From assembly GCF_000814845.2 (NCBI RefSeq), contig NZ_CP010431.2, positions 4,402,001 to 4,466,000 on the forward strand: a stretch of 64,000 nt of DNA. Reading direction: 5' to 3'. The stretch's first letter is position 1, and each line of letters starts with the position of its first letter. The notes under the pieces were generated by a model. That model was not told the DNA's origin. It saw only the letters and a program-made list of their open reading frames with translations, and ran no database searches. The DNA is from Pandoraea sputorum. Lineage in GTDB: Bacteria; Pseudomonadota; Gammaproteobacteria; Burkholderiales; Burkholderiaceae. Made by a program: the position numbers and the translations under genes. This document shows, piece after piece, positions 28,027 to 39,700 of this stretch.

Positions 28027-28562
28027 GTGTAGTCGGCGAACAGCATGCCCTGCTTGTCCTTGTCCGAGACGATCGGCGTGATGCCGTCCAGCGGCCAGGG
28101 AATCGCCAGCGTCGGATCGTCCCAGCGAATGCAGCGCTCGAATTGCGGCGCCCAGTAATCGGTGGTCTTGTACAGCACCTCGGCCGTCTCCGACGTCACC
28201 ACAAACCCGTGGGCGAAGCCCGCCGGAATCCACAGTTGTCGCTTGTTCTCGGCGCTCAGCACTTCGGCGACCCACTTGCCGAACGTCGGCGATCCTTCTC
28301 GAATATCGACGGCGACGTCATAAATCTCACCTTGCAGCACACGGACCAGCTTGCCCTGCGGCTGCTTGACCTGATAGTGCAGACCGCGCAGCACGCCGCG
28401 CGCAGAGCGCGACTGATTGTCCTGCACGAACGTGAGCGTCTCGCCAAGACCGTCGTTGAAATTACGCTGGTTGAAGCTTTCGAAGAAATGACCGCGCGAG
28501 TCGCCGAACACCTTGGGTTCGATCACGCGAACGGCCGGAATGGCGGTGGGAATCACTTGCAT
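28014..28562 (-). CDS. rmlC: dTDP-4-dehydrorhamnose 3,5-epimerase
   Basis: A 182-residue cupin enzyme that epimerises dTDP-4-keto-6-deoxyglucose at C3 and C5. Marks: DSRGHFFESFNQ, QDNQSRSARGVLRGLHYQ with the catalytic His, GEIYDVAVDIREGSPTFGKW, and WIPAGFAHGF. It is third in rmlBAC on the minus strand, 55 bases after rmlA. The start at 28562 gives the family length; upstream in-frame sequence belongs to the rmlA end. Confidence 0.95.
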   Translation of the reverse strand: MQVIPTAIPAVRVIEPKVFGDSRGHFFESFNQRNFNDGLGETLTFVQDNQSRSARGVLRGLHYQVKQPQGKLVRVLQGEIYDVAVDIREGSPTFGKWVAEVLSAENKRQLWIPAGFAHGFVVTSETAEVLYKTTDYWAPQFERCIRWDDPTLAIPWPLDGITPIVSDKDKQGMLFADYTHED

Positions 28563-28617
28563 ATTGAGGTACCGGTAAAAATCTGAGACGGGGAACTGGG
28601 ACAGAAGCGCGCCGAGC

Positions 28618-29505
28618 TTAGAACACGCGCTCGCGCAGCATGGATAGGAGGTACTGGCCGTAGCCCGTCTTCGCCAGCGGTTGCGCCAGCTTTTCGATGG
28701 CCGCCGCATCGATCCAGCCCCGGCGGTACGCGATCTCCTCCGGACAGGCCACCTTGAGCCCCTGACGCGATTCGATCGTTTGAATGAACGTGCTCGCTTC
28801 GAGCATCGACTCGTGGGTCCCGGTGTCGAGCCAGGCGTAGCCGCGTCCCATGATCTGCACGTTCAGCTTGCCGCGCTTCAGGTACTCGTTATTCACGTCG
28901 GTAATTTCCAGCTCGCCTCGTTTCGACGGCTTGATCGAGCGCGCGATATCGACGACGTCGTTGTCGCAGAAGTACAGCCCGGTCACGGCATAGCGCGACT
29001 TCGGCTCCGTCGGCTTCTCGACGAGTTCGATCGCCTTGCCGTGTTCGTCAAACGTGACCACACCGTAGCGTTCGGGATCGTGCACCGGATAGGCAAACAC
29101 CGATGCGCCGTCCGTTTGCGCGTTGGCGGCCGAAAGCAGTGCAGCGAAATCGTGTCCGTAGAACAGGTTATCGCCGAGCACGAGCGCGCACGGATCGTTG
29201 CCGATGAAGTCGGCACCGATCAGAAAGGCCTGAGCCAGACCGTCCGGCGAGGGCTGAACCGCATACTGGAGATTCAGGCCCCACTGGCTGCCGTCGCCCA
29301 GCAGTTGCTCGAAACGCGGCGTGTCCTGCGGCGTCGAAATGATCAGCACGTCCCGGATCCCCGCGAGCATCAGCGTGGTCAGCGGGTAATAGATCATCGG
29401 CTTGTCGTAGACCGGAAGCAGTTGCTTCGAGACAGCCAGCGTCGCCGGATACAGGCGCGTGCCGGACCCGCCTGCCAGAATGATGCCCTTACGTTTGATA
29501 CTCAT
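28618..29505 (-). CDS. rmlA: Glucose-1-phosphate thymidylyltransferase
   Basis: A 295-residue enzyme making dTDP-glucose from dTTP and glucose-1-phosphate, the entry step to dTDP-rhamnose. Signatures: [37 protein letters not shown] (first 37 residues after the start), [13 protein letters not shown], and [13 protein letters not shown]. Start MSIKRKG at 29505, eight bases after the rmlB stop. Length equals E. coli RfbA (293). Confidence 0.96.
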   Translation of the reverse strand: MSIKRKGIILAGGSGTRLYPATLAVSKQLLPVYDKPMIYYPLTTLMLAGIRDVLIISTPQDTPRFEQLLGDGSQWGLNLQYAVQPSPDGLAQAFLIGADFIGNDPCALVLGDNLFYGHDFAALLSAANAQTDGASVFAYPVHDPERYGVVTFDEHGKAIELVEKPTEPKSRYAVTGLYFCDNDVVDIARSIKPSKRGELEITDVNNEYLKRGKLNVQIMGRGYAWLDTGTHESMLEASTFIQTIESRQGLKVACPEEIAYRRGWIDAAAIEKLAQPLAKTGYGQYLLSMLRERVF

Positions 29506-29513
29506 ACGTTGCC

Positions 29514-30578
29514 TCAGTCGTTCTTCTGATAATGCGTTTCGATCCAGCGCTGGTACTCGCCCGATTGCACCTGACGCACCCACTCGCCGTTGGCCAGATA
29601 CCACTGCACCGTCTTGCGCATGCCGGTCTCGAACGTTTCCGCCGGACGCCAGCCCAGTTCGCGCTCAAGCTTGCGGGCATCGATGGCGTAACGGCGATCG
29701 TGTCCCGGGCGATCCGTCACGAACGTGATCTGATCGACATACGACTTGCCGTCGGCGCGCGGCGACAACTCGTCGAGCAACGTGCAAAGATGCTTTACGA
29801 CCGACAAGTTGTTCTGCTCGTTCCAGCCGCCCACGTTGTAGACCTCACCCAGCACGCCCTTGGCAAGCACTTCGCGAATGGCCGAGCAATGGTCACCAAC
29901 GTACAGCCAGTCGCGCACATTGCTGCCGTCGCCATAGATCGGCAGCGGCTTACCGGCGAGCGCATTGGCGATCACCAGCGGAATCAGTTTCTCGGGGAAT
30001 TGGTACGGACCGTAGTTGTTCGAGCAGTTGGTCGTGAGGACCGGCAGACCGTACGTGTGGTGATACGCGCGCACCAGATGGTCGGAGCCTGCCTTCGAGG
30101 CCGAATACGGGCTGTTCGGGGCGTAGGGCGTGGTCTCGGTGAACGCCGGATCCGTCGGGCTCAGCGAACCGTAGACCTCATCCGTCGACACATGCAGGAA
30201 ACGGAAGTTATCGCGCGCTTCGCCGTCGAGCGCTCCCCAATAGGCACGGGCCGCTTCGAGCATCGTGAAAGTGCCAACGATGTTCGTCTGCACGAAGTCG
30301 CCCGGGCCGTGAATGGAGCGGTCGACATGGCTTTCTGCCGCGAAATGCAGCACAGCACGCGGACGGTGTTCAGCGTACAGCTTGTCGAGCGCTGCGCGAT
30401 CGCAGATGTCGACTTGCGCGAAATGGTGACGGGGGTCGCGCTCAAGGCTCGCCAGATTCGCCAGATTGCCTGCGTAGGTGAGCTTGTCGATCGTCACGAC
30501 CGGTTCATCGTGTTGCGCGAGCCAGTCGAGAACGAAGTTTGCGCCGATGAATCCGGCGCCGCCAGTCACGAAGATCAT
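29514..30578 (-). CDS. rmlB: dTDP-glucose 4,6-dehydratase
   Basis: A 354-residue NAD-dependent enzyme that makes dTDP-4-keto-6-deoxyglucose. The Rossmann motif [10 protein letters not shown] is at residues 6-15; STDEVYG and the [10 protein letters not shown] dyad region are the catalytic parts. The gene opens the rmlBAC set. No rmlD follows, so the last reduction to dTDP-L-rhamnose must be encoded elsewhere or the keto sugar feeds another pathway. Confidence 0.96.
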   Translation of the reverse strand: MIFVTGGAGFIGANFVLDWLAQHDEPVVTIDKLTYAGNLANLASLERDPRHHFAQVDICDRAALDKLYAEHRPRAVLHFAAESHVDRSIHGPGDFVQTNIVGTFTMLEAARAYWGALDGEARDNFRFLHVSTDEVYGSLSPTDPAFTETTPYAPNSPYSASKAGSDHLVRAYHHTYGLPVLTTNCSNNYGPYQFPEKLIPLVIANALAGKPLPIYGDGSNVRDWLYVGDHCSAIREVLAKGVLGEVYNVGGWNEQNNLSVVKHLCTLLDELSPRADGKSYVDQITFVTDRPGHDRRYAIDARKLERELGWRPAETFETGMRKTVQWYLANGEWVRQVQSGEYQRWIETHYQKND

Positions 30579-30606
30579 AGGTATCGAAGTTTTGTGAGAA
30601 GTAGGT

Positions 30607-31194
30607 TTAACGGGTGCGAGGCACGCGCCCCATCAAGAAGAATTCGTCGTTAGGCCGCATCGAAATGGCATTGGCGATCCGGTTGGACATGCCGAAGAAC
30701 GCCGTAATGGACGCAATGTCCCAGACATCTTCGTCGTTCAGCCCGTGGCGGCGCAGCGTAGCGTAGTCCTCGTCGCTCACTTCATGCGAGCGCTCACAGA
30801 CCTTCATCGCGTACGCCAGAATCGCCTTTTGCCGTTCGGTCAGGTCCGCCTTGAGATAGTTGACAGCCACCTGATCGGCCAGCAACGGCTGCTTTTCGTA
30901 GATGCGCACCAGCGCACCATGCGCGACCACACAATACAGACATTGATTCGCCGCACTGGTTGCGACCACGACCATCTCGCGCTCACCCTGGCTCAAATTG
31001 CCATCTTTGAGCATCAAGGCATCGTGATATGCAAAAAATGCGCGAAATTCGTCCGGACGGTGCGCAAGCGTGAGGAAGACGTTGGGGATGAAGCCAGCCT
31101 TTTCATGGACCGCGTCGATGCGCGCACGAATATCGTCCGGCAACGCGGCGAGGTCCGGCACGGGAAAACGACTGATCGGCGGCTGGCTCATCAT
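30607..31194 (-). CDS. AhpD/carboxymuconolactone-decarboxylase-like peroxidase-related protein
   Basis: A 195-residue all-alpha protein of the AhpD superfamily. The redox centre CLYCVVAH (Cys85, Cys88, His92) sits after the conserved [19 protein letters not shown]. The pattern fits the group called peroxidase-related enzymes, probably cytosolic thiol-based reduction of peroxides. A tandem ATG start (31194 or 31191) leaves one codon open. It lies 28 bases before rmlB and on the same strand, but its role is unrelated. Confidence 0.88.
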   Translation of the reverse strand: MMSQPPISRFPVPDLAALPDDIRARIDAVHEKAGFIPNVFLTLAHRPDEFRAFFAYHDALMLKDGNLSQGEREMVVVATSAANQCLYCVVAHGALVRIYEKQPLLADQVAVNYLKADLTERQKAILAYAMKVCERSHEVSDEDYATLRRHGLNDEDVWDIASITAFFGMSNRIANAISMRPNDEFFLMGRVPRTR

Positions 31195-31271
31195 AGTCTC
31201 CTCAAATCCTCAAATGCAGGGGTATGCGATGTGGGGCATGACGTTGCGCCACCGCAGTGGCGCGCGTCAGG

Positions 31272-33023
31272 TCACGCTTCCTGCTGCTGTGCGTACTGAA
31301 TGCGGTGCAAATGGGCGTAAAGGCCATTATGCGCCACGAGTGCCTGGTGAGATCCCTGCTCCGCTATGCGGCCGTGCTCGAGCACGACGATACGGTCGGC
31401 GCGTTCGATGGTCGACAGGCGGTGCGCGATCACCAGCGTGGTACGGCCTTCCATCAGCACTTCGAGCGCCGCCTGCACATGACGCTCGGATTCCGAATCC
31501 AGTGCCGACGTCGCTTCGTCCAGAATCAGGATCGGCGCGTCCTTGTAGATCGCGCGGGCAATCGCCAGACGCTGACGCTGGCCACCCGACAGGCGCATGC
31601 CGTTGTCACCCACCAGCGTGTTCACGCCATCGGGCATGGCAGCGACCGCATCGGCCAGATTGGCAGCACGCAGCGCTGCCTGCACGCGCTCGGCGTCGAC
31701 TTCCTGACCGTAGGCGACGTTTGCCGCAATGGTGTCGTTGAACAGCACGACGTCCTGACTCACGAACGCAATCTGACGACGCAGGTCAGCCAGACGGAGA
31801 TCATTGAGTGGAATGTCGTCGAGCAGAATGCGCCCGCCGGTCGGATCGAAGAAGCGCGGCACCAGATTGACCATCGTCGTCTTGCCGCTGCCTGAGGGGC
31901 CAACCAGCGCGATCATCTCACCCGGTGCAACCTCCAGCGAAATCTTGTCGAGCGTCGGACGCTCGCTCGCGCCGTAGTTGAAACTCACCTGATCGAACGT
32001 CACACGGCCCTTCGCACGCTCAAGCCTGCGCTCGCCACCGACCGGCTCGACTTCGACGTCCATCACTTCGAAGATCAGCTCGGCGGCCGTCACGCCGCGT
32101 TGCAACGGCTGATTGACGTCCATCAGATGCTTGAGCGGCGACACAACCAGCAGCAGTGCCGTGACGAACGCCGTGAAACCGCCCACGGTCATCTCGCCCG
32201 ACGACGACTCGATCATCGCGACGGTAATCACGATGGCCAACGCCAGCGAGGCCAGCGCCTGCGTGACCGGCTGCGCGAGACCGCCCGAGACCGTCACGCG
32301 CATTGCGTAGCCGCGCAGCGTGCTGGTCATCTTGTCGAAGCGGTTCTTCTCGTACTCTTCGCCGTTGTGGATCTTCACGACCTTGTAGCCACCGACCGCC
32401 TCTTCGACCACGTACGACAGCGCGTTGGTCAGCGTCTGCTGCTCACGATTGAGGCGGCGCAAGCGGCGGTTGATCTTGCCGACCAGCCAGCCGATCAGCG
32501 GCAGAATGACGGCCACGACCAGCGTCAGACGCCAGTTCAGATAGAACAGATAGCCCAGCAGGCCGACGACGGTAAGCGAATCGCGCACAAGCGTGATCAG
32601 CACCGTAGTGAGCACGCCGAGCACCTGATTGACTTCGTAGACGATCGCATTGATGAGCGTGCTGGTCGTCTCGCGCTGGTAGTAAGCGGCCGGGGCGTGC
32701 AGCAGGCGCTCGAACATCTTCACGCGCAGGTCGAGCAGCACGCGGTTCGAGACCCACGACAGCATGTAGTTGGCCGAATATTGCGCCAGCCCCCGGATCA
32801 CGGCCAGGCCGATCACGGCGGCCGGGACATACCAGAGCTTCCACGGATCTCCGCCCGAAAAGCCCTTGTCGAGCACCGGCTTGAGGACTGCCGGGATGGC
32901 CGCTTCGGTGGCCGCCACCAGCGCCATGGCGAGAACGGCCAGCAGGCCCATGTGCCAATATGGCTGGAGATAGCCCAGCAGACGTCGCAGAATCGGTCCG
33001 GTGGGCTTGTGCGGTGCGCTCAT
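31272..33023 (-). CDS. msbA: Lipid A export ATP-binding/permease protein
   Basis: A 583-residue half-transporter (E. coli MsbA 582) that flips lipid A-core to the outer leaflet of the inner membrane. Six membrane helices fill residues about 20-310 (with [14 protein letters not shown] in the coupling region). The nucleotide-binding domain has Walker [10 protein letters not shown], signature LSGGQRQR, Walker [13 protein letters not shown] and switch His in IAHRLST. The ATG at 33023 matches the family start; the longer frame upstream is GC-rich spacer. Envelope genes nearby (rml, waaE-like) fit an LPS role. Confidence 0.95.
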   Translation of the reverse strand: MSAPHKPTGPILRRLLGYLQPYWHMGLLAVLAMALVAATEAAIPAVLKPVLDKGFSGGDPWKLWYVPAAVIGLAVIRGLAQYSANYMLSWVSNRVLLDLRVKMFERLLHAPAAYYQRETTSTLINAIVYEVNQVLGVLTTVLITLVRDSLTVVGLLGYLFYLNWRLTLVVAVILPLIGWLVGKINRRLRRLNREQQTLTNALSYVVEEAVGGYKVVKIHNGEEYEKNRFDKMTSTLRGYAMRVTVSGGLAQPVTQALASLALAIVITVAMIESSSGEMTVGGFTAFVTALLLVVSPLKHLMDVNQPLQRGVTAAELIFEVMDVEVEPVGGERRLERAKGRVTFDQVSFNYGASERPTLDKISLEVAPGEMIALVGPSGSGKTTMVNLVPRFFDPTGGRILLDDIPLNDLRLADLRRQIAFVSQDVVLFNDTIAANVAYGQEVDAERVQAALRAANLADAVAAMPDGVNTLVGDNGMRLSGGQRQRLAIARAIYKDAPILILDEATSALDSESERHVQAALEVLMEGRTTLVIAHRLSTIERADRIVVLEHGRIAEQGSHQALVAHNGLYAHLHRIQYAQQQEA

Positions 33024-33186
33024 GTAAGTCGGGGACAGCGGGAAAACCGCTATTCTAACGTACCGGCCGGTCCCGTCGGGACGTGTCCGACGCGGACTCG
33101 GACCGCGCCCCAAAAATCGCCCTAACGCCGGATTTCCGGGGCTGTTGGCACGCCGGACGCCGGGTGGAACCGGTATACTCCGGCGC

Positions 33187-34995
33187 ATGGCAAGCGCACT
33201 CGAAGTTCTCCGTACCGTATTCGGCTATAACGCATTCCGTGGCGATCAGGCCGCCATCGTCGACCATGTGGCCGACGGGGGCGATGCACTCGTGCTCATG
33301 CCCACGGGCGGCGGCAAGTCACTGTGCTACCAGATCCCTGCGCTGTTGCGCCCGGGCATCGGCATCGTCGTCTCCCCGCTCATTGCTCTCATGCAGGATC
33401 AGGTCGACGCTTTGCTGCAAGCCGGGGTCCGCGCCGCCTATCTGAATTCCAGTCTCGCCTTCGACGAAGCGGTCGATATCGAACGCCGCGCCGCGCGAGG
33501 CGAACTCGATCTGCTGTACGTCGCGCCCGAACGGCTGCTGACCGACCGCTTCCTCAATCTGCTCGACCGGCTCGACGAACGCGGGCAACTGGCGTTGTTC
33601 GCCATCGACGAGGCCCACTGCGTCTCGCAATGGGGGCATGACTTCCGTCCCGAGTACATCCAGCTCTCGGCGCTGCATGAGCGTTATCCGCGTGTGCCCC
33701 GCATTGCGCTCACGGCCACGGCAGACGCCGCGACGCGCGAGGAAATACAGACGCGGCTCGGCCTGACCGACGCGCGCTTATTTGTCTCCAGCTTCGACCG
33801 ACCGAATATCCGGTACGAAATCGTCGACCGCGACAACCCGCGCAAGCAGTTGCTGGCCTTTCTGAGTCGGCATCGCGGCGAAGCGGGCATTGTCTACTGC
33901 CTGTCGCGCAAGAAGGTGGAAGAAACGGCCGCGTGGCTGGAAACGCAAGGCATTCCGGCGCTGCCGTATCACGCGGGGCTGGACGCCGAGGTGCGCCGCA
34001 CGCACCAGCAGCGTTTCCTGCGAGAGGAAGGGCTGGTCATGGCCGCGACCGTCGCCTTCGGCATGGGCATCGACAAGCCGGACGTGCGCTTCGTCGCCCA
34101 TCTGGACTTGCCCAAGAGCCTCGAAGCCTATTATCAGGAGACAGGACGCGCCGGGCGCGACGGCGAACCGGCCGAAGCCTGGATGACCTACGGCCTGAAC
34201 GACGTGGTGGTCCACCGCAGCCGGATCGACGAGTCGAACGCGCCGGACCTTCAGAAGCGCATCGAGCGCCAGAAGCTAGACGCCCTGCTCGGCTACTGCG
34301 AAGCCCCGCGCTGCCGCCGCACGGTGCTCCTGTCGTACTTCGGCGAGTCGAGCGAGCCATGCGGCAACTGCGACGTCTGCCTGAATCCCCCGGAAGTCTT
34401 CGACGGTACGATCGCGGCGCAAAAGGCGCTGTCGGCGATCTTGCGTACGGGCCAGCGCTTTGGCGCAGGCCATCTGGTCGACCTGCTGCGCGGACGCAGC
34501 ACGGACAAGATTCGTCAGTTCGGCCACGAAAGCTTGCCGACCTTCGGGGTGGGCGGCGAGATGGACGATCAGGGCTGGCGGGCGGTGTTCCGTCAATTGA
34601 TCGCCCACGGCATCATCGAACCGGACAGCAGTCAGTACGGAGCGCTCACGCTTAATGCGGCGGCGCGTCCGGTGCTCAAGGGCGAGACGGTCGTGTCGCT
34701 GCGACGCCAGCGTCCCACGGCGGGCAAGAAGAGCCGGTTTGCCGGATATGCGTCGTCGCAGGCCATCGAACTGGATACGGCCGATCAGCAGTTGTTCGAG
34801 AAGCTTCGCACATGGCGTCAGGAAATGGCGAAGACGCAGGCCGTCCCGGCCTACGTTATCCTGCACGACCGTACGCTGCGAGAGCTCGCTCAGCGCCGCC
34901 CGCGTCACCGCGAAGGACTGGTCGATATCACCGGACTCGGAGAAGCGAAGATCGAGCGTTACGGCGAAGCGCTCGTCGAACTGTTGAACGCCTGA
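33187..34995 (+). CDS. recQ: ATP-dependent DNA helicase RecQ
   Basis: A 602-residue superfamily 2 helicase for recombination and fork repair (E. coli 609). Motif 0 and Walker A are [13 protein letters not shown] and [12 protein letters not shown]; motif II is [19 protein letters not shown]; motif VI is [10 protein letters not shown]. The RecQ-C-terminal zinc cysteines lie in [18 protein letters not shown] and CGNCDVC, followed by a winged helix and an HRDC domain ending [16 protein letters not shown]. It diverges from msbA and is followed by a glycosyltransferase gene after 15 bases. Confidence 0.96.
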   Translation: MASALEVLRTVFGYNAFRGDQAAIVDHVADGGDALVLMPTGGGKSLCYQIPALLRPGIGIVVSPLIALMQDQVDALLQAGVRAAYLNSSLAFDEAVDIERRAARGELDLLYVAPERLLTDRFLNLLDRLDERGQLALFAIDEAHCVSQWGHDFRPEYIQLSALHERYPRVPRIALTATADAATREEIQTRLGLTDARLFVSSFDRPNIRYEIVDRDNPRKQLLAFLSRHRGEAGIVYCLSRKKVEETAAWLETQGIPALPYHAGLDAEVRRTHQQRFLREEGLVMAATVAFGMGIDKPDVRFVAHLDLPKSLEAYYQETGRAGRDGEPAEAWMTYGLNDVVVHRSRIDESNAPDLQKRIERQKLDALLGYCEAPRCRRTVLLSYFGESSEPCGNCDVCLNPPEVFDGTIAAQKALSAILRTGQRFGAGHLVDLLRGRSTDKIRQFGHESLPTFGVGGEMDDQGWRAVFRQLIAHGIIEPDSSQYGALTLNAAARPVLKGETVVSLRRQRPTAGKKSRFAGYASSQAIELDTADQQLFEKLRTWRQEMAKTQAVPAYVILHDRTLRELAQRRPRHREGLVDITGLGEAKIERYGEALVELLNA

Positions 34996-35010
34996 GGCCC
35001 ACGCTCGCTT

Positions 35011-35763
35011 ATGCCTACATTACCGCTGACCGTCACGATCCTCACACGCAACGAGCGTCACAACATTGCCGACTGCATTGCATCGGTGAAAGCGCTCTCC
35101 TCGCAAATCGTGGTGGTCGATAACGCGAGTACGGACGGCACCGCCGATATCGCGCGCGCCGCCGGAGCGGAGGTCCACGTCACGCCCGACTGGCCGGGCT
35201 TTGGGCCGCAGAAGAATCGCGCGCTGTCGTTCGCGACCCAACCCTGGGTGCTGTCGCTCGATGCGGATGAGCGCGTCACGCCGGAACTGGCCACCGAGAT
35301 CGCGACGGCGATTGGAAGTGCATCCCACACCGGCTATCGCATGCCGCGCCTGTCGCAGTTTCTGGGGCACTGGGTGAAGCACTGCGGCTGGTATCCCGAT
35401 TACGTGCTGCGACTGTTTCGCCGCGAAGCCGGACGCTTCTCCGACAATCTCGTGCACGAGCGCGTGATCGTCGACGGCGAGATCGGCACCCTCACCCACC
35501 ACCTGCTCCATTACAGCTACACGGAAGTCCGTCAGGTCGAGGACAAGGTGCAGCGATACGCACGCGCCGGCGCCAGGGAAATGTCGTTGCGCGGCAAACG
35601 CGTCTCTGCGCTCAAGCCGTGGATCAATGGCGGTTGGGCGTTCGTTCGGACCTACGTATTGCGCCGAGGCTTTCTCGACGGCGCAGCCGGTGCCGCGATT
35701 GCCCGCATGAACGCTCGCAGCGCGTTCCTGAAGTACGCGCTGCTACGACGCGGCGAAGTCTGA
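35011..35763 (+). CDS. Family 2 glycosyltransferase, WaaE/KdtX-like
   Basis: A 250-residue GT-A enzyme. Marks: TVTILTRNERHNIADCIASV, VVVDNASTDGT, GFGPQKNRALS, WVLSLDADERVTPEL (DxD) and the WaaE-type middle FLGHWVKHCGWYPDYVLRLFRREAG with LVHERV. WaaE proteins add a beta-1,4-glucose to heptose I of the LPS inner core. One C-terminal hydrophobic segment may tie it to the membrane. It lies 15 bases after recQ, so it may be co-transcribed with it, and has its own terminator. Confidence 0.9.
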   Translation: MPTLPLTVTILTRNERHNIADCIASVKALSSQIVVVDNASTDGTADIARAAGAEVHVTPDWPGFGPQKNRALSFATQPWVLSLDADERVTPELATEIATAIGSASHTGYRMPRLSQFLGHWVKHCGWYPDYVLRLFRREAGRFSDNLVHERVIVDGEIGTLTHHLLHYSYTEVRQVEDKVQRYARAGAREMSLRGKRVSALKPWINGGWAFVRTYVLRRGFLDGAAGAAIARMNARSAFLKYALLRRGEV

Positions 35764-35779
35764 CAACCGCCCCAAAGCA

Positions 35780-35803
35780 AAACGGACGCCTTGACGTCCG
35801 TTT
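35780..35803. terminator. Terminator between two convergent glycosyltransferase genes
   Basis: AAACGGACG pairs with CGTCCGTTT around a six-base loop; A-runs on the left and T on the right allow use in both directions. Confidence 0.8.
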
Positions 35804-35815
35804 CTCATTCGGCGC

Positions 35816-36667
35816 TTACTTCGCCAGTGCCCGTTTGATACGCGAGCGGAACAACTGCCAGCGCAGTTTGCTGTCGTCGACCGGCTCGGCGAGACGACCG
35901 TCGCTGCCCGACGGCACCGGCGTGCCGCGACGCAGATAGTAACGATCGAAGATCGACTGTGTCATGCCCCACTTGCGCAGGAATTGCGTGCGCCCGTCGT
36001 TCTTGACCACCTTGCCGGTGCTCTTGCACTGGAAGTGATAGACGAGACTTGCGCCCACGCCGACGAAGCGGCGCGCGCCTGCGCTCCACATCTTCATCGA
36101 GAAATCGTTGTCGCTGCTCATGCCAGGACTCAGTTCCGTGCTGTAGCCGCCGACAAGGAACCACCAGTCGCGATGCACGAGCGTCGGCGGCCACGTCGCG
36201 CCGAACCAGTCGGGCTTCTTGTACGTCGGCACAGCGGCAAGCAGCGCCGCCTCGTCGAACGTATCGACGTCACGGCCGAAGTCCTGCACCAGCACACAAG
36301 GATTGCCGGTATCCACCGGCTCGATCATCGTGCCCGACAGCATGAAAGCCTTGTCCGGTTGCGCCTCGGCCCGCTCGATTAGCGTCGTGTCCCAACCGGG
36401 GCAGCAATACATGTCGTCATTCAGATAGACGATGTACTTCTCACGCGCCAACGCTGCCGCCTGATTCACGGCGTAGCAGATGCCGATGTTATCGGGCGAC
36501 GCCGTATGCTCGATCCCTTCGGCCCGGACCCAGTCGAGCGAACCGTCGGAACCGTCGTTGATGTGCACGATGATCTGATGCGGGTAGCGCGAGTTCTGTC
36601 GGATGCTGCGCACGCACAGTTGCAGCAAGGCGAGGTTGTTCCAGGTCGGAACGATGATGGAGAACAT
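35816..36667 (-). CDS. Family 2 glycosyltransferase
   Basis: A 283-residue GT-A enzyme: FSIIVPTWNNLALLQLCVRSIRQNS at the N-terminus, NDGSDGSLDW, YIVYLNDDMYCCPGWD with the metal-binding acidic pair, and a His-containing WPPTLVHRDWW in the acceptor part. The C-terminal half has no membrane helix. It differs clearly from the WaaE-like enzyme next to it. Donor and acceptor are unknown; LPS or another envelope glycan is likely from the neighbourhood. The start at 36667 is chosen because the fold begins there. Confidence 0.88.
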   Translation of the reverse strand: MFSIIVPTWNNLALLQLCVRSIRQNSRYPHQIIVHINDGSDGSLDWVRAEGIEHTASPDNIGICYAVNQAAALAREKYIVYLNDDMYCCPGWDTTLIERAEAQPDKAFMLSGTMIEPVDTGNPCVLVQDFGRDVDTFDEAALLAAVPTYKKPDWFGATWPPTLVHRDWWFLVGGYSTELSPGMSSDNDFSMKMWSAGARRFVGVGASLVYHFQCKSTGKVVKNDGRTQFLRKWGMTQSIFDRYYLRRGTPVPSGSDGRLAEPVDDSKLRWQLFRSRIKRALAK

Positions 36668-36787
36668 CCGGATTTCCTTGTGATATCGAACGGCAGGCGA
36701 TGGGCGCAATGAGGCAATGCGCCACTACACCAACGCGCCGGTTAGCGAAAGGCAGCCAACCGGTGCCGCCTTGCGCGCACCGATGCA

Positions 36788-39700
36788 TCAATAGACGACT
36801 TGTACCGAGTCGGTGGTGAGCCACTGACGGAGCTCGCCCAGCAACTCGTCGCCAGGCTGTACCTTCCACTCCTCGCCGAGACGCGACTCGCACTCGGCGT
36901 CCGTGCGGCGATAGACGATATGCACCGGCAGGCCGTTTTGCTTATCCGCGTCGCCATCGCCGTTGCCGTTGCGTCGGCCGAAGCCTCCACCTCCTCCACC
37001 ATTAAACCCACCGCCACCATTGAAGCCGCCACCACCGCCCGCGCCCGCCGTGGCGGCCACGCGGTACATCGTGCAGTGCGGTTGCAACGTGGCGCGAAGA
37101 CGCGTCCAGTCGGCGTTGCCGTTGAACGACAGCTTAAGCGCCCGGGCGAAGCGCGCACGCGCGCGGCCGAGGTCCATCAGGCTTTCGACGGTGAAACGCA
37201 GGCCGCCCGTAAAGCTGTCCGGTCGCGCATTGCCGTGCACGATCAGCAGTTCGTCTTCCTTGAACAGGTGCTTGTTCGCTTCGAACTGCTCGTTGAAGAT
37301 CGTGACTTCGAGCGTGGCCGTACCGTCGTCGAGTTGCACGATCAGCATCTTGCCGCGCTGCGTCATCATGGTGCGCATGCTGGAGATCACGCCTGCAACG
37401 AGGCGATCACGCCCTTCGGACAGATCACGAATGCGCGTGCGCACGAAGCGGCGCACTTCGTCCGAATACGAATCGAACATGTGACCCGACAGGTAGAAGC
37501 CGAGTGCCTGCTTCTCTTCCTGCAACTTGCGTTTGTCGGTCCACGCCGGTTCGTCGGCCAGTTCCAGCGGTGCTTGCAGGCTTTCGTCGCCCAGATCGAA
37601 CAAGCTGACCTGATTGGCGGCAGCACTCGCCTGTTCGGCCGCTTCCATCGCCATCGGCACCGACGCCATCAACTGCGCCCGGTTGTCGTGGATCGAATCG
37701 AACGCGCCTGCGCGAATGAGCGCTTCAATCGTGCGACGGTTCACCACGCGACGGTCGATCCGTGCGCAGAAGTCGAAGAGGTCGGTGAACGGCTTGCCCT
37801 CGCGGGCGCGCAGAATTTCCTCGATGGCCGACTGACCGCTGCCCTTGATGGCACCCAGACCGTAGCGCACGGTCTTCGAGTCCGCCGGTTCGAAGCGATA
37901 CGCCGAGACGTTGACGTCCGGCGGCAACACGCCCAGCCCGTTGGCCGTGGCCAGACAATCTTCGTAAAGGATCTTGACCTTGTCCGTGTCGTCCATGGCC
38001 AAGCTCATGTTGGCGGCCATGAACTCGGCGGGGTGATGGGCCTTCAGCCACGCGGTGTAATAGGCCAGCAGCGCATACGCTGCGGCGTGCGACTTGTTGA
38101 AGCCGTAGCCCGCGAACTTCTCCATCAAGTCGAAGATTTCGTCCGACTTTTCGCGCGTCAGGCCATTCTCGGCAGCACCCTTGGCGAAAATCTCACGGTG
38201 CTCGGCCATTTCCTCGGCCTTCTTCTTACCCATCGCGCGGCGCAGCAAGTCGGCGCCACCGAGCGAGTATCCGCCGATGATCTGCGCCATCTGCATCACC
38301 TGCTCCTGGTAGACCATGATGCCGTAGGTCTCCTGAAGCACCGGCTCCACGCGCGGATCCGGATATTCCGTTTTCTCTCGACCGTGCTTACGTGCGCAGA
38401 AGCTCGGGATCAGATCCATCGGGCCCGGACGATACAACGCCACCAGCGCGATGATGTCCTCGAAGCGGTCAGGCTGGGCGTCTTTCAGCATGCCCTGCAT
38501 GCCGCGACTTTCCAGCTGGAACACGGCGACCGTGTTGGCCTTCTTGAGAATGCTGAACGCGGCCGGGTCCGTGAGTGAGACCTGTTCGAGCGACCAGTCC
38601 GCCATCTCCGGATGCAAGCGCTTGATGTAGCGCTCAGCCCAATTCAGGATCGTGAGCGTGGTCAGGCCCAAGAAGTCGAACTTCACCAGACCGACGGCTT
38701 CCACGTCGTCCTTGTCGTACTGACTCACCACACCGCTGGCGTCTTCGCCACTGCCCTGCGTGTAGAGCGGGCAGAAATCGGTGAGCTTGCCTGGGGCGAT
38801 CAACACACCACCCGCGTGCATGCCGACGTTACGCGTGAGCCCTTCCACCCGCTGCGCCAGTTCGATCAGCTGCTTGACTTCGTCTTCCGTCTGGAAACGT
38901 TCGGCGAGTTGGGGTTCTTCCTTGAGCGCGTCGTCGATGGTGACGTGTTTGCCCGGCTTGAACGGGATCAGCTTCGAGATGCCGTCAACAAAGTTGTAGC
39001 CGAGATCGAGCACGCGGCCCACGTCCCGCACTGCTGCCTTGGCGGCCATCGAGCCGAAGGTGGCGATCTGCGAGACGGCGTCCGCGCCGTACTTTTCCTT
39101 CACGTACTGAATGACGCGGTCGCGGCCGTCCTGACAGAAGTCGATGTCGAAGTCGGGCATCGACACACGTTCCGGGTTCAGGAAGCGCTCGAACAGCAGG
39201 TTGTACTTGAGCGGGTCGAGATCGGTAATGCCCAGCGCATAGGCGACGAGCGAACCGGCCCCCGAACCACGGCCAGGTCCTACCGGCACACCGTTGTTCT
39301 TCGCCCACTGGATGAAGTCGGCCACGATCAGGAAGTAGCCCGGGAAGCCCATCTTGATGATGGTGCCGGTCTCGAAATCGAGCCGCTTGTAATATTCGGG
39401 CCGCTGCTTGTCGCGCTCCGCTTCGTCCGGGAACAACTGCGCGAGACGCGTCTCCAGCCCTTCCTTGGACAACTGGACGAGATAGTCGTCGAGCGACATG
39501 CCGTCCGGCGTGGGGAACAGCGGCAGTTTCGGCTTGCCGAGTTCGAGCGTCAGGTTACAGCGCTTGGCGATCTCGACGGTGTTCGCCAGCGCGGAAGGCA
39601 CATCCTCGAACGCGGCAAGCATCTCCTCTTGCGTACGGAAACACTGGTCCTGCGTGAAACGGCGCACCCGGCGGGCGTTGCCCAGCATCTCGCCTTCCGA

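Noticed and set aside
36963..37060. Short tandem repeats as a CRISPR or satellite element
   Set aside because: The repeats are the GGN codons of the glycine-rich insert in dnaE and are in frame; there are no spacers.
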